Notes: generated by a model from the sequence alone, not told the origin. DNA of 64,000 bases from Plantactinospora soyae (GCF_014874095.1 NZ_JADBEB010000001.1:9052001-9116000); one strand, 5' to 3'; shown: positions 16,473-27,201, counted from the stretch's first letter. A program made the numbers and translations.

Positions 16473-17237
16473 GTGGATGCGCGGCTGCCGGTGTTTCCGC
16501 TCGGGACGGTGCTCTTTCCCGGCCTGGTACTACCGCTGCACATCTTCGAGTCCCGGTACCTCGAACTGATGCAGCACCTGATCAATCTGCCCGACGGCAC
16601 GCCCCGGGAGTTCGGCGTCGTCGCCATCCGCAGCGGCGGGTCGGCCCCGGTCGCCGCCGGCCCGGACCAGGAGCGGCACGCCGGGCCGGAGCAGTCGCCG
16701 GGGCGACCGGAGCAGTCGGAGCCCTCCGCACGGCAGCCGGACGGCGCTCCGGTGACCCTGCACGAGATCGGCTGCACCGCCGAACTCCGCCAGGTGACCG
16801 AGCTGCCCGACGGCCGGCTGGACGTGGTCACCGTGGGCCGCCGGCGGTTCCGGATCGCGGAGGTCGACGAAGAGTCGACGCCGTACCTGACCGCCGAGGT
16901 GGAGTGGCTGCCCGAGCCCACCGGCCAGGAACAGCTCGCCGATCTGCTCGCGCCCCGGGTGCTGGCGGTGTTCCGACGCTATCTCACGCTGGTCCGGGAC
17001 GACGAGGACGAGGTCACGGAGCAACTGCCGGACGACCCGACCGTGCTGTCGCACCTGGTGGCGGCCACCGCCGCGCTGACCCTGACGGACCGGCAGCGGC
17101 TGCTGGCCACCCCGGACACCGCCGGCCGGCTGACCGCGGAGCTGCGCCTGCTCAACCGCGAGGCGGCTCTGCTGCGTCAGGTCCGGGCGGTGCCGGTGTC
17201 GCTGTCGGACCTGGCGGTACCGGCAAGTCCCAACTGA
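16473..17237 (+). CDS. LON peptidase N-terminal (substrate-binding) domain protein
   Basis: 254 residues. It consists of a stand-alone Lon N-terminal domain without ATPase or protease parts. The family motif PVFPLGTVLFPGLVLPLHIFESRY is seen at about residues 6-29. A strand with GVVAIRSGG follows (about 50-58). There is an inserted Gly/Pro/Gln-rich loop (about 60-92), then the IGCTAELRQVTELPDGRLDVVTVGRRRFRI core (positions about 96-125) and a C-terminal helical region. Such proteins may bind misfolded or specific proteins; the partner is unknown. It is divergent from hisD. Its last 86 bases overlap the DUF2567 gene on the opposite strand. Confidence 0.85.
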   Translation: MDARLPVFPLGTVLFPGLVLPLHIFESRYLELMQHLINLPDGTPREFGVVAIRSGGSAPVAAGPDQERHAGPEQSPGRPEQSEPSARQPDGAPVTLHEIGCTAELRQVTELPDGRLDVVTVGRRRFRIAEVDEESTPYLTAEVEWLPEPTGQEQLADLLAPRVLAVFRRYLTLVRDDEDEVTEQLPDDPTVLSHLVAATAALTLTDRQRLLATPDTAGRLTAELRLLNREAALLRQVRAVPVSLSDLAVPASPN

Positions 17238-18117
17238 GCACGGTCGGGGCGGGCTCGGCCTCGGGCCGCAGTCCCGGATACCGGGACCAGCCGGCCAACA
17301 GGGTGTACATCACGGCGGCGCCGAACGCCGGCACCAGCAGGTCCTGGATCCGGGGAATGAACCCGAGCACCATCTCGAACTGCCCGCCGTGCAGGTCCGG
17401 CGGTTTCGAGAACGTCTCGCCGGGCGGTGCGGTCTGCAACAGCCGCTCGTAACCGGAGAGGCCGATCTGCCGCCCGACCTGCCAGGCCAGCACCGCCGCA
17501 CCGATCATCCCGAGGACGACCAGCAGCAGTCCGAGCGGACCCCGGTACCGGCGCAGCAGCAGCCACACCGCGATCGCGGCCAACACCCCCAGGCCGAAGC
17601 CGAGCAGGCTGAACCAGCCGTCGGCGGCGATGAACTCCTCCGGCTGTGGCTGGGCCAGCAGCGCGCCGTCGTCGGTCTGTACCACCGGCACCCCGGGTGC
17701 GAGGGCCGACCAGATCAGCCCGAGCGGGAGTCCCAGCAGGATCATCACCAGCAGCGCGACGGCGCTGACCGCGAGGCCCCGGAGCAGCCCGCCGCCCGCC
17801 GGGGAGTCGCCGGAAGCGGCGCCGAACCCGGCGGCGGCCGGGTCGTGCCCGAAGTCCGGCCGGCCGGCCGGATCCGGTCCGGGCCAGGCCAGCGGATCGA
17901 GATCGGTTCCGGACCCGGAAGTCGTGCCGGGTCCGACCGGAGGTTCCGGATGCCCTGGTACGGACCCGGCCGGGGTACGTCGTTCCGCCTCGCCGCCCGG
18001 CGGTCCACCGGTGGTCGGCGGGGCCGGAAAGGTCGGGGCAGGCGTCGACGGGGCGGCGGGGCGGCCGTCGTCCCCATCGCCGAGCGGGCCTTCGGGATGG
18101 GAGTTTGCCGGGCTCAC
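17152..18117 (-). CDS. DUF2567 membrane protein
   Basis: 321 residues. The first ~105 residues are Pro/Gly/Asp-rich and probably cytoplasmic. Four membrane segments follow at about 112-135, 166-186, 194-212 and 262-280. The layout LGLPLGLIWSALAPGVPVV, then FIAADGWFSLLGFGLGVLAA, is that of the actinobacterial DUF2567 family, whose function is not known. The start is GTG 18117 with gagagga upstream. The 3' end overlaps the convergent LON-domain gene by 86 bases, an unusually long antisense overlap; the C-terminal Pro/Thr/Ala-rich tail is the part involved. Confidence 0.8.
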   Translation of the reverse strand: MSPANSHPEGPLGDGDDGRPAAPSTPAPTFPAPPTTGGPPGGEAERRTPAGSVPGHPEPPVGPGTTSGSGTDLDPLAWPGPDPAGRPDFGHDPAAAGFGAASGDSPAGGGLLRGLAVSAVALLVMILLGLPLGLIWSALAPGVPVVQTDDGALLAQPQPEEFIAADGWFSLLGFGLGVLAAIAVWLLLRRYRGPLGLLLVVLGMIGAAVLAWQVGRQIGLSGYERLLQTAPPGETFSKPPDLHGGQFEMVLGFIPRIQDLLVPAFGAAVMYTLLAGWSRYPGLRPEAEPAPTVLSWDLPVPPGPTATPAPPGPDAAEPPRG

Positions 18118-18234
18118 CGGATGATCCTCTCAGGCGGGGTGGACCGGCCGGGGCCCGGATCCGGAGAACGGCTCAGGACAGGGGTGATCCGGAGCCCTCG
18201 CCGTCACCCGGGCGCCCCGGCAGCCCGGATGTTG

Positions 18235-18280
18235 GGAAGGGCCCCTTCCTATACAGAAAGCGATAGGAAGGGGCCCTTCC
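18235..18280 (-). terminator. Repeat-family hairpin after dnaE1 (copy 1)
   Basis: Perfect 18-bp inverted repeat (arms 18235-18252 and 18263-18280, ggaagggccccttcctat) with a 10-base loop. It begins 7 bases after the dnaE1 stop. A related hairpin is at 59581-59638 in the same orientation relative to its upstream gene. It is probably a terminator and a dispersed repeat. Confidence 0.8.
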
Positions 18281-18287
18281 TTGCACC

Positions 18288-21200
18288 TCAGCCGGCGACG
18301 GCGCTGGGGCCGAGCAGGGCCTTGAGGTCGGCCATCAGCGCGGTGGTCGGGGCCACCCGGAGGGGGCTGAGCCGGAGCAGGGTGGCCCGGGAGCCGTTGA
18401 TCAGTTTGACGTGCACCTCGGCCGAGCCGGGATGGCTGGTCAGCACCTCGCGGAGTCGTTCGACCAGAGGTGGGGTGCAGCGGGACGGCGGAAGGGCGAG
18501 GACGATCGGCTTGACCTCGTCGGCGGCGGTGATCTCCGGCATGGAGAGGTCCATGGCCATCATCCGGGGCTGATCGTCCCGGCGGTCGACCCGGCCCTTG
18601 ACGACGACGATCGCGTCCTCGGCGATGTACTGGCCGACCAGTTCGTAGGTGTTCGGGAAGAACAGCACCTCGACCGCCCCGCCGAGGTCCTCCAGGGTGG
18701 CCGACGCCCAGGCCCGGCCCTGCTTGGTGATCCGTCGCTGGACCCCGGAGAGGATGCCGGCCAGGTTCACCACCGCACCGTCGCTGACCGCGCCCTCCTC
18801 GGCGAGCGTGGCGATGGACATGTCCGCGGCGGCGGCGAGGACGTGCTCCACGCCGAACAGCGGATGGTCGGAGACGTAGAGGCCGAGCATCTCCCGTTCG
18901 AAGGTGAGCAGGTCGGTCTTGTCCCACTCCGTGGTCGGGATCGGCGGGGTGACCACCATGCCGCCGCCGGCACCACCGTCGCCACCGCCACCGAAGGCGT
19001 CGCCGAACAGGTCGTACTGGCCGACCGCCTCGTTGCGCTTCAGCGCGATGAACGAGTCGATCGCGTCGGTGTGTACGGCGAGCAGCCCCTTGCGGGTGTG
19101 CCCGAGCGAGTCGTAGGCGCCGGCCTTGATCAGCGATTCCATCGTCTTCTTGTTGCAGGCGACGGCGTCGACCTTGCGCAGGTAGTCGTAGAAGTCGGTG
19201 AACCGGCCCTTCTCCTTGCGGGAGCGGCGGATCGACTCGACCACGTTCGTGCCGACGTTGCGGACGGCGGCCAGCCCGAACCGGATGTCGGTGCCGACGG
19301 CGGCGAACCGGGCGTTGGACTCGTTGACGTCCGGCGGCAGCACCTTGATGCCCATCCGCCGGCACTCGGCGAGGTAGACCGCCGACTTGTCCTTGTCGTC
19401 GCCGACCGAGGTCAGCAGCGCGCTCATGTACTCGGCCGGGAAGTTGGCCTTCAGGTAGGCGGTCCAGTAGGAGACCACCCCGTACGCGGCACTGTGCGCC
19501 TTGTTGAAGGCGTAGTCGGAGAACGGGACCAGGATGTCCCAGAGCGTCTTGATCGCCGCGTCGCTGTAGTTGTTGGCCTTCATGCCGGCGGCGAACGGCT
19601 TGAACTCCTTGTCGAGGATCTCCTTCTTCTTCTTGCCCATCGCCCGGCGGAGCAGGTCCGCGGCGCCGAGGGTGTACCCGGCGACCTTCTGGGCGATCGC
19701 CATCACCTGCTCCTGGTAGACGATCAGCCCGTAGGTGTCGCCCAGGATCTCGGAGAGGGACTCGGCCAGCTCGGGGTGGATCGGCACCACCGGCTTGCGG
19801 TTGTTCTTCCGGTCGGCGTACTCGTTGTGCGCGTTGGCGCCCATCGGGCCGGGCCGGTAGAGCGCGCCGACGGCCGAGATGTCCTCGAAGTTGTCCGGTG
19901 CCATCGAGCGGAGCAGGGCCCGCATCGGGCCGCCGTCGAACTGGAACACCCCGAGGGTGTCGCCCCGGCCGAGCAGGGCGTACGTCGCCTTGTCGTCCAG
20001 CGGCAGGTCCTCCAGGACCAGGTCGATCCCCCGGTTGTCCCGGATGGCGTCCAGCGCGTCGTCCATGATGGTCAGGTTGCGCAGGCCCAGGAAGTCCATC
20101 TTGAGCAGGCCGATGGTCTCGCAGGCACCCATGTCCCACTGGGTGATGATCGAGCCGTCCTGCTCGCGCTTGTGGATCGGCAGCACGTCGAGCAGCGGGT
20201 CCCGGGACAGGATGACGCCGGCCGCGTGTACGCCCCACTGCCGCTTGAGCCCCTCCAGCCCCTTGGCGGTGTCGACGATCTTCGCCACCTCGGCGTCACC
20301 GTCGTAGAGCTGGCGGAACTCGGCCGCCTCCTGGTAACGCTGGTGGTTCGGGTCGAAGATGCCGCCGAGCGGGATGTCCTTGCCCATCACCGCCGGGGGC
20401 ATCGCCTTGGTGATCCGGTCACCCATCGCGAACGGGTAGCCGAGGACCCGGGCCGCGTCCTTGATCGCCGCCTTCGCCTTGATCGTGCCGTACGTAATGA
20501 TCTGCGCGACCCGCGCCTCGCCGTACTTCTCGGTGGCGTAGCGGATCATGTCACCGCGCCGACGCTCGTCGAAGTCCATGTCGATGTCGGGCATCGAGAC
20601 GCGGTCGGGGTTGAGGAACCGCTCGAAGAGCAGGCCGTGCGCCATCGGGTCCAGTTCGGTGATGCCCAGCGCGTACGCGATCAGCGCGCCGGCCGCCGAG
20701 CCACGGCCCGGTCCGACCCGGATCCCCTCCCGCTTGGCGTACGCGATGAGGTCGGCGGTGACCAGGAAGTAGCCCGGAAAGCCCATCGTGATGATCACGT
20801 CGAGCTCGTACTCGGCCTGCTTGCGGCGGTCCTCCGGAATGCCGCCCGGGAACCGCCGCTCCAGCCCGCGCAGCACCTCCTTGCGGAGGTACGTCTCCTC
20901 GGTCTCCCCGGCCGGGATCGGGAACTGCGGCATCAGGTTGCGCGAGGCGAACACCGTCGAGTAGTCGCCGATCTTCTCGGCGATCTCCAGGGTGTTGTCG
21001 CAGGCCCCGGGGACCTCGGCGTCCCAGAGTGCGCGCATCTCGGCCGGCGACTTCAGATAGAAGTCCCGGGCGTCGAACCTGAACCGCTTCGGGTCGGCCA
21101 TCGTCGACCCGGACTGCACGCAGAGCAGCACCTCGTGCGCGTCCGCGTCCTTGGCGTACGTGTAGTGCAGGTCGTTGGTGGCCACCGGCTTCAGGTTGAG

Positions 21201-21827
21201 CTTCTTGCCCAGCCGGATCAGGTCCTGCCGGATCCGGGTCTCGATGTCGAGCCCGTGGTCCATCACCTCGAGGTAGTAGTTGTCCGCCCCGAAGATGTCC
21301 CGGAACTCCGACGCCGACTCGCACGCCTTCTCGAAGTTGCCGATCCGCAGCCAGGTCTGCACCTCGCCGGACGGGCAGCCGGTGGTGGCGATGATGCCCT
21401 TGCCGTACTCGTGCAGCAGTTCCCGGTCGGCGCGCGGCTTGTAGAAGTAGCCCTCCAGGCTCGACCGGGACTGCAACCGGAACAGGTTCCGCAGCCCCTC
21501 GGCGTCCGCCGCCAGCATCGTCATGTGGGTGTACGCGCCACCGCCGGAGACGTCGTTCTCGCCGCCGTCGGCCCAGCGGACCCGGGTCCGGTCCCGACGG
21601 TCCGTCCCCGGAGTCAGATAGATCTCACTGCCGATGATCGGTCTGACCCCGGCGGCCGTGGCCTGCTTGTGGAAGTCGTACGCGCCGAACAGGTTGCCGT
21701 GGTCGGTCATCGCCAGCGCCGGCATGCCGAGCCGGTCCGTCTCGGCGAACAACTCCTTGAGTCGGGCCGCCCCGTCGAGCATCGAGTACTCGGTGTGCAC
21801 ATGAAGGTGCACGAACGAGTCAGACAC
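18288..21827 (-). CDS. dnaE: DNA polymerase III alpha subunit
   Basis: 1179 residues, the normal length of the main replicative DnaE1. The PHP domain starts at [19 protein letters not shown] (about 5-23). The palm carries the catalytic triad region with [16 protein letters not shown] (about 413-428), preceded by [18 protein letters not shown]. Thumb, fingers with [12 protein letters not shown], a tandem HhH region and a C-terminal OB fold (about 980-1070) follow. No intein is present. The start is GTG 21827 (VSDSFVHL) with an agggggcc ribosome site; the long upstream open frame is not coding. A hairpin of a repeat family follows the stop. Confidence 0.97.
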   Translation of the reverse strand: MSDSFVHLHVHTEYSMLDGAARLKELFAETDRLGMPALAMTDHGNLFGAYDFHKQATAAGVRPIIGSEIYLTPGTDRRDRTRVRWADGGENDVSGGGAYTHMTMLAADAEGLRNLFRLQSRSSLEGYFYKPRADRELLHEYGKGIIATTGCPSGEVQTWLRIGNFEKACESASEFRDIFGADNYYLEVMDHGLDIETRIRQDLIRLGKKLNLKPVATNDLHYTYAKDADAHEVLLCVQSGSTMADPKRFRFDARDFYLKSPAEMRALWDAEVPGACDNTLEIAEKIGDYSTVFASRNLMPQFPIPAGETEETYLRKEVLRGLERRFPGGIPEDRRKQAEYELDVIITMGFPGYFLVTADLIAYAKREGIRVGPGRGSAAGALIAYALGITELDPMAHGLLFERFLNPDRVSMPDIDMDFDERRRGDMIRYATEKYGEARVAQIITYGTIKAKAAIKDAARVLGYPFAMGDRITKAMPPAVMGKDIPLGGIFDPNHQRYQEAAEFRQLYDGDAEVAKIVDTAKGLEGLKRQWGVHAAGVILSRDPLLDVLPIHKREQDGSIITQWDMGACETIGLLKMDFLGLRNLTIMDDALDAIRDNRGIDLVLEDLPLDDKATYALLGRGDTLGVFQFDGGPMRALLRSMAPDNFEDISAVGALYRPGPMGANAHNEYADRKNNRKPVVPIHPELAESLSEILGDTYGLIVYQEQVMAIAQKVAGYTLGAADLLRRAMGKKKKEILDKEFKPFAAGMKANNYSDAAIKTLWDILVPFSDYAFNKAHSAAYGVVSYWTAYLKANFPAEYMSALLTSVGDDKDKSAVYLAECRRMGIKVLPPDVNESNARFAAVGTDIRFGLAAVRNVGTNVVESIRRSRKEKGRFTDFYDYLRKVDAVACNKKTMESLIKAGAYDSLGHTRKGLLAVHTDAIDSFIALKRNEAVGQYDLFGDAFGGGGDGGAGGGMVVTPPIPTTEWDKTDLLTFEREMLGLYVSDHPLFGVEHVLAAAADMSIATLAEEGAVSDGAVVNLAGILSGVQRRITKQGRAWASATLEDLGGAVEVLFFPNTYELVGQYIAEDAIVVVKGRVDRRDDQPRMMAMDLSMPEITAADEVKPIVLALPPSRCTPPLVERLREVLTSHPGSAEVHVKLINGSRATLLRLSPLRVAPTTALMADLKALLGPSAVAG

Positions 21828-22407
21828 CCAGGGCCCCCTTCCCTCACGCGGCTGCCGGCCGACCCGCCAACCCACCGGTCGACGGCGGCTACCGGTCACC
21901 CAGCGACGCATCCCCCACGGCACCACCGCCGCACCTGGCGTACGCAGCCGGAACGGCACGATCCATGCCCTACGGCAGGACACCGTCCCCGGCGAAGCGC
22001 CACCGCCGGCCCCCGAGCCTAGTCCCCGGATCGTCCGGCCTCTAGGGGCCACACCCGCCGTCGCGAGCTGTCCCACATCCCGCCCGCGACACGCCGACCG
22101 ACGCCACCGTTCCGGCCCGGACGGTGCCCTGATCCGGACCGGACAGCGGGACGATCCGGCCCGGCCGGAAGCGCGTCCCGGAACCGGTCGACCCGGCCGG
22201 GGACACGGCCCGGGACTCGGCGGGGACGCCGCAGGTGAGCAGGGTCCGGGTGCCGACACGGCCCGGAACTCGGCGGGGACACGGCCCGGGGACCGGCCGA
22301 CCCGGGACCGGCCGACCCGGGACCGGCCGACCCGGGACCGGCCGACCCGATCCGGGCGACCCGATCCGGGCGACCCGATCCGGGCGACCCGATCCGGCGG
22401 CCGGCGG
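21828..22407. other. 580-bp gap upstream of dnaE with tandem repeats
   Basis: No gene is supported here on either strand. The segment holds the dnaE upstream region and, further away, GC-rich tandem repeats described separately. A gggactcggcggggac-type phrase also recurs around 22203-22228 and 22255-22292. Confidence 0.6.
22291..22392. repeat. Two adjoining tandem repeat tracts
   Basis: Four 15-bp units gaccggccgacccgg (22291-22350, the last unit ending in a) run directly into three 14-bp units tccgggcgacccga (22351-22392). The two units are variants of one theme (gacccg). They lie 16 bases from the end of the ParA-like gene. Confidence 0.9.
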
Positions 22408-24261
22408 TCAGCGGGCGAAGGGCTCGATCATCATGGACGCCGCCTGGAGCCAGGCGTCCCGGGTCTCCTGCTGGAGATGGCCGTACTCGATGGACGAGCC
22501 GGTCTCCAGCGCCGGGTCGTACGGCACCACGGCGACCGCGCGGGTCCGGGTGGCGAAGTGCCGCTTCAGGTCGTCGAGCAACGGCGAGCGGCCCGGCGTC
22601 GGGCAGGAGAGCAGGGTCACCGCGTTGTCGGCCAGCTCGCCCATGCCGATCTCGTGCAGCAGGTCGAGCATCCAGTCCGCGGTGAACGCGGCGTCCTCCC
22701 GGGGGACCGTGGTGACCACCAACTGGTCGGCCGCGCGCAGCACCGTCTGCCAGTTGGCACTCTCCACGTTGTTGCCGGTGTCCACGCAGATGACGTCGTG
22801 GGTGCGGCGGAGCAGTTCCAGCACCCGGCGGACGGTGTGCTCGTCCAGCCGCTGGGCGAAGCGCGGGCTCTCCTCGCCGGCCAGCACGTCGTACGACCCG
22901 TCGGAGGCGTGCCGCAGGTAGTCGTCGAGTCGCTCGATCAGCTGTGGGTCGGGTAGCGCCTCGGTCTCGATCAGGTCGGCGACCAGGTGCCGGATCGTAC
23001 GCGCGTGCCGGGCGCTCCCCGCCCGTAGCCCGAGCGTGCCGCGCAGTTCGTTGTCGTCCCAGGCGAGCACACCCCGGCCGCGCACACTGCCCACGGTCGC
23101 CGCCGCGAGGACGGTGGCCGTGGTCTTGTGCACGCCGCCCTTCGGGTTGGCGAAGGCGACCACCCGGGGCGTACCGAGGTCGCGTCGCAGTACGCCCATC
23201 GCGCGCTCGACCTCGGGATTCGACGATCGTTGCTGCCGCTCGATCCTGGCCAGGTAACCGGGCTCGACGCTGGCCCGCCGGGACACCTGGGCGTACCCGA
23301 CGTCGGACGGCGGCGCCGGGGCGGGCGCGTCGCCCGGCGTCGTCGGCGGAGCCAGGATCGACGGCTGTCCGGCGGGTGGCATCGGCGGCGCGGGAGGTAC
23401 CGGGGTCACCGGCGGCGACAGGGACGTGCGGGGAGCGGGGATCGACCGTCCCGGTGCCGCCGGTGGCAGCGCCGGCTGCGGCAGGGCGGGCATGGTCGGC
23501 GGGGCCGGGCGGCGGGCCAGCGGCGGCGGACCCGACGGGGGAGCCGGACGCGGGGCCGGGGCGACCGGCGGCGGAGGTTGGTAGCCGGTACCGAGGGCCG
23601 CGTACCGGGACTCGCCCGGGTAGCCCGGTTCCGTCGGATAGCCGGGCTCGGGTCGGTAGCCGGGATCGGACCGGTAGCCGGGGGCCGGCTGGTACGCGGA
23701 GTCGGGCCGTGGTTCGGGGCCGGTCCGGTAGCCGGAATCCGGCCGGCGCTCCGGCTCTGCCCGGTAACCGGATTCGGGCCGGAAGCCGGGATCGAGCCGG
23801 TAGCCCGGTTCCGGGCGGTAGCCGGGATCGGGCCGGCCGTAGCCGGGGTCGACCGGCCGGGCCGGAAGGCCCGGGTCGGCGGAGGGCGTCCGCCCGGGGT
23901 CCGGGCCGAAACCGGGATCCGGACGGTAGCCGCTCTCGAGCGCGGCGTAGCGGGATTCGCCGGAGTATCCGGGCTCGGGGCGATGTTCGGGCGCTACGCC
24001 GTAACCGGGCCCGGACAGGTAGCCGGGGCCGGACGGTTGGCCCGGGTCGGGTGCCGGGGCGCGCTCCGGCCGGCCGGGATACCCGGTGCCGGCGCCGCGC
24101 CCGGCGCCACGGCCGGGCTCCGGCGGCTGCTCCGGGCCCGGTCGTTCGTCGAGAACATGCTGCTCACCGGTGCGGCCACCGTGCAGGGCCCGATCGAGCA
24201 GCGCCCGCCAGCGCGGCGCTGATTCCGCCGGCCGGCCCCAGCCGGTCTCGGTGCCGTCCAC
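22408..24261 (-). CDS. MinD/ParA-like ATPase with long Gly/Pro/Tyr-rich N-terminal region
   Basis: 617 residues. The first ~330 are low complexity, built from irregular repeats of the type GYRPEPG/GYRSDPG. Two longer copies ([11 protein letters not shown] and [11 protein letters not shown]) are also present. The C-terminal ~255 residues are a SIMIBI-class ATPase. Its deviant P-loop is [10 protein letters not shown] with K374, H378 and K379, followed by [14 protein letters not shown] and, later, [13 protein letters not shown]. The canonical sequence is KGGVGKTT, so His replaces Gly. Related proteins occur near type VII secretion genes (EspI-like) and as orphan partitioning-type ATPases. The GTG at 24261 has ggaggggcga upstream. 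It is probably co-transcribed with the membrane gene upstream. Confidence 0.75.
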   Translation of the reverse strand: MDGTETGWGRPAESAPRWRALLDRALHGGRTGEQHVLDERPGPEQPPEPGRGAGRGAGTGYPGRPERAPAPDPGQPSGPGYLSGPGYGVAPEHRPEPGYSGESRYAALESGYRPDPGFGPDPGRTPSADPGLPARPVDPGYGRPDPGYRPEPGYRLDPGFRPESGYRAEPERRPDSGYRTGPEPRPDSAYQPAPGYRSDPGYRPEPGYPTEPGYPGESRYAALGTGYQPPPPVAPAPRPAPPSGPPPLARRPAPPTMPALPQPALPPAAPGRSIPAPRTSLSPPVTPVPPAPPMPPAGQPSILAPPTTPGDAPAPAPPSDVGYAQVSRRASVEPGYLARIERQQRSSNPEVERAMGVLRRDLGTPRVVAFANPKGGVHKTTATVLAAATVGSVRGRGVLAWDDNELRGTLGLRAGSARHARTIRHLVADLIETEALPDPQLIERLDDYLRHASDGSYDVLAGEESPRFAQRLDEHTVRRVLELLRRTHDVICVDTGNNVESANWQTVLRAADQLVVTTVPREDAAFTADWMLDLLHEIGMGELADNAVTLLSCPTPGRSPLLDDLKRHFATRTRAVAVVPYDPALETGSSIEYGHLQQETRDAWLQAASMMIEPFAR

Positions 24262-24396
24262 GGCTCGCCCCTCCCAGCACCATCGGTCCCCGCCCTGACA
24301 GGCTACGAAGCAAACCCTATTCGGGCCACATCGGGAGCGCACCCACCACGGTCGGCGTGGCCACCGTCGAACAGTCGCCCTCGGACGTAACCATCG

Positions 24397-25536
24397 TCAC
24401 GGTTCTCCGTCCGTCGGGCCGGAGGGCAGGCCCGACGTGGTGCTGGGCACCTCGGCCGACGGCACGTCGACCGACGGCCGGCCCGGCTCCGGATCCTCGA
24501 ACGTCGGCGGGTCGACGGGATTCTCGCCGGTCGGCAGCGGATCGGGAAAGTCGGGGCCGGTCGTGCCCACCCCGGGGGTGGCCTCCGGCTCGGGGAGCGG
24601 ATCGGTCGCGGCACCGGTCGACGGAACCGTGGTCGTCGTCCGGGCCGGCTCGTCACCCGGCGCGCCCGGCCCACCCGGGCCGGTCGGTTGCCCGGTCAGC
24701 CCGCCGCCGGCCGCCGGCATGCTGGCATCGGCCGGCGGGCGGACCACGTCGACCTGCTCCGGTAGCGGCGGGGTGAAGACCGTACGGTCCAACCGCTGCA
24801 CCTCGGGGGCCGGATCGACGGCGCGGATCTCCGATCGGGCGGCGATCCGCTCCAGTGCGGCCGGCTCGCCCCGCACCACGGCGGCGTAGACGCAGGAGCA
24901 GCCGGCGCGGTAGGCGGTCGCCTCCTCCGAGGCGACCTGGGCCCCGCTCTCGTACCACTGCCGCAGGTCCCGCTCCGGTGTGCCGTCCCCGATCACGGCG
25001 GCGCCCCGCTCCTGGTAGTCCCGGACCTCCTGGTCCTTGCGCTCGGCGACCCGCAGCATCCCGGCGACCACGTCCTCGGGGATGCGGAACGCCGGAATAC
25101 GCACGATCTGGGTCTGGGTACCCGGCCGCCACAACCGGCTGAAGACCTCGGAGACCGAGACCCCGGTCAACACCGGGGTCAACCGGTCCGGCGCCAGGTA
25201 CGCCGACATGGTCACCAGGGCGTACGTCTGCCGGCTCGACTCGTCCGGTCCGGCGGCGAGCAGGGCCCGCAGCTCTCCCCGGCTGGACTCGACGTAGCCC
25301 GGAATGGACTGGCCCTGCGTCACCCCGACCCGGGTCACCTCGCCGACGGTCTGGTCGACGGCCGGCCGCCGATCGGCAGCCCACACCGCCGTGACGAGTA
25401 CGGCGGCCGAACTGAGCAGCGCGACGGTGGTCAGCAGCCGGAGCCGCAGCCTGCCGTGCCCGAGCCGGGCCATCCCACGGGCCAGGGGCGGCAACAGTTG
25501 CCGGTCCAACTGTCGCAACAGGTCGCCGGGGCGCAC
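24397..25536 (-). CDS. Predicted single-pass membrane protein, function unknown
   Basis: 379 residues. A short basic cytoplasmic part is followed by one membrane segment (about 33-53, RLLTTVALLSSAAVLVTAVW). A ~200-residue extracytoplasmic helical region follows. The tail (from ~290) is rich in Pro/Thr/Gly and disordered. Cys-Ser-Cys occurs at AGCSCVYAAVVRG. It lacks any recognised catalytic motif. GTG 25536 is preceded by ggggga. It lies 135 bases upstream of, and on the same strand as, the ParA-like ATPase gene, so the two may form one operon and act at the membrane together. That link is inference. Confidence 0.65.
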   Translation of the reverse strand: MRPGDLLRQLDRQLLPPLARGMARLGHGRLRLRLLTTVALLSSAAVLVTAVWAADRRPAVDQTVGEVTRVGVTQGQSIPGYVESSRGELRALLAAGPDESSRQTYALVTMSAYLAPDRLTPVLTGVSVSEVFSRLWRPGTQTQIVRIPAFRIPEDVVAGMLRVAERKDQEVRDYQERGAAVIGDGTPERDLRQWYESGAQVASEEATAYRAGCSCVYAAVVRGEPAALERIAARSEIRAVDPAPEVQRLDRTVFTPPLPEQVDVVRPPADASMPAAGGGLTGQPTGPGGPGAPGDEPARTTTTVPSTGAATDPLPEPEATPGVGTTGPDFPDPLPTGENPVDPPTFEDPEPGRPSVDVPSAEVPSTTSGLPSGPTDGEP

Positions 25537-25576
25537 GGGCGAAACTCCCCCTCGTCGGGTAACCGCTGACGGTCGG

Positions 25577-26536
25577 TCAGTCGCGCAGTTTGCGAAGCGC
25601 AACTTCCAGGTCGTCAGGGTAGTCGCTGACGAACCGAACCTGCTCGGCCGTACGGGGGTGCTCGAAGGCCAACTCGTGGGCGTGCAACCACTGTCGGGCA
25701 AGGCCGAGCCGGGCCGACAGGGTGGGATCGGCCCCGTATGTCAGATCGCCGACACAGGGATGCCGCAGGGTGGAGAGGTGCACCCGGATCTGGTGGGTCC
25801 GGCCGGTCTCCAGCCGTACGTCGAGCAGGCTCGCCGCCGGAAACGCCTCCAGGGTGTCGTAGTGGGTGATGCTGGGTTTGCCACCCGCCACCACCGCCCA
25901 GCGGTAGTCGTGGTGCGGATGGCGGTCGATCGGGGCGTCCACCGTCCCGCGCAGCGGGTCGAGATGGCCCTGGACCACCGCGTGGTACCGCTTCTCCACC
26001 TCCCGGGCCTTGAAGGCCCGTTTGAGGAGGCTGTACGCCTGCTCGCTCTTGGCCACCACCATCACGCCGGTGGTGCCGACGTCGAGCCGGTGCACGATCC
26101 CCTGCCGCTCGGCCGCGCCACTGGTCGCGATGGTGTGCCCGAGCGCGGCGAGCCCGCCGATCACCGTCGGCCCGGACCAACCCGGACTCGGATGTGCGGC
26201 CACGCCAACCGGCTTGTCGACCACCACGATGTCGTCGTCGGAGTAGACGATCCGCAGCCCCGGCACCGTCTCGGCGATGACCGTCGGCGCCGCGGCCGGT
26301 GCGGGCAGCACCACCTCCAGCCACGATCCGGCGGAGACCCGCTCGGACTTGAGTCGGGCTACACCGTCGACGAGCGCGTCGCCGGCCTCGACCAGCGCCG
26401 CCGCCGTGGTGCGGGAGAGGCCGAAGAGCCGGGAGACCGCCTGGTCCAGCCGCATGCCGTCGAGTCCGTCCGGCACGGGCAGGGACCGGACGTCTCCGGT
26501 GGGCCGGAGTTGGCCGGCGCCGTAGGTCGAGGTCAT
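25577..26536 (-). CDS. rluD: RluA-family 23S rRNA pseudouridine synthase (RluD-like)
   Basis: 319 residues. An S4 RNA-binding domain (about 22-80, [27 protein letters not shown]) precedes the catalytic domain. The catalytic Asp lies in the [15 protein letters not shown] motif (about 150-164). The [14 protein letters not shown] motif (about 229-242) is also present. RluD-type enzymes modify uridines in 23S rRNA. Its ATG overlaps the lspA stop (ATGA), the usual lspA-rluD order in actinobacteria, so both are probably translated together. The exact target uridine cannot be told. Confidence 0.93.
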   Translation of the reverse strand: MTSTYGAGQLRPTGDVRSLPVPDGLDGMRLDQAVSRLFGLSRTTAAALVEAGDALVDGVARLKSERVSAGSWLEVVLPAPAAAPTVIAETVPGLRIVYSDDDIVVVDKPVGVAAHPSPGWSGPTVIGGLAALGHTIATSGAAERQGIVHRLDVGTTGVMVVAKSEQAYSLLKRAFKAREVEKRYHAVVQGHLDPLRGTVDAPIDRHPHHDYRWAVVAGGKPSITHYDTLEAFPAASLLDVRLETGRTHQIRVHLSTLRHPCVGDLTYGADPTLSARLGLARQWLHAHELAFEHPRTAEQVRFVSDYPDDLEVALRKLRD

Positions 26537-27201
26537 GCCCGGTCCTGCCGCTCGGTCTCGGCCGTGGCGTCGGCCTTCGGTTCGTCGTCCGGACCGGTGG
26601 CCGGGTCGGCCGCCTTGGGCCGGGCCCGGAGCCGGGTGCCGTCGCGCTGGCGGCCGGTGAGTTCCAGCAGCACCGCCAGGACGACACCGCTGACCAGAGC
26701 GCTGTCCGCGAGGTTGAAGATCGGCCAGACCTGCCCGTACGGGTCGAACAGGCTGACCATGTCGACCACGTGCCCGACGAACACCCCGGGAGCCCGGAAG
26801 ATCCGGTCGGTCAGGTTGCCGAGGGCGCCGCCGAGTACCAGGCCCAGTGAGATCGCCCAGGGCAGCGAGCGCAGCCGGGCGGCCATCCAACCGATCCAAC
26901 CGATCACCACGGCGGTGACCAGTGGGAACACCCAGGTGTGATCGGAGGCGAGACTGAACGCCGCCCCGCTGTTGCGGGTGAGCGTCAGGTACACGGCGCC
27001 GCCGAGCAGGCGTACCGGTTCCCGGTCGGAGAGTTCCGCCAGGGCCAGGTGCTTCGTACCGAGGTCGGCGAGCCAGGCCAGTACGGCGGTGGCCAGCAGG
27101 ATGGTGACGGCGATCCGCCGCGCGCGCCCGGGGGTCGGCCGATCCGGGGACGAGCCGATGGGCCCTGCCTCGGTCGTCCGCTCGTCGTCGATGTTCAGCA
27201 G
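26533..27201 (-). CDS. lspA: Lipoprotein signal peptidase, apparently with a CTG start
   Basis: LspA cleaves the signal peptide of prolipoproteins in the membrane. Four segments are seen: the first in [17 protein letters not shown] before the conserved lysine, then [19 protein letters not shown], a third, and a fourth. The catalytic Asp residues are in GNLTDRIF and FNLADSALV. The first GTG in frame (26994) lies inside the second conserved block and would remove the first membrane segment. Upstream to the preceding stop codon there is no ATG, GTG or TTG in frame. CTG at 27201 or 27198, 4-8 bases after ggagaggga, is the best start (~222 aa). A Lys/Asp-rich tail follows the last segment. Confidence 0.85.
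   Translation of the reverse strand: MLNIDDERTTEAGPIGSSPDRPTPGRARRIAVTILLATAVLAWLADLGTKHLALAELSDREPVRLLGGAVYLTLTRNSGAAFSLASDHTWVFPLVTAVVIGWIGWMAARLRSLPWAISLGLVLGGALGNLTDRIFRAPGVFVGHVVDMVSLFDPYGQVWPIFNLADSALVSGVVLAVLLELTGRQRDGTRLRARPKAADPATGPDDEPKADATAETERQDRA

Noticed and set aside
18411-22022. 1203-aa open frame antisense to dnaE
   Set aside because: It is the mirror of a strongly coding, well-conserved gene in a high-GC genome; composition and lack of family motifs mark it as a shadow.
22291-22392. CRISPR-like array
   Set aside because: Units are contiguous with no spacers and only 14-15 bp long; no cas genes nearby.
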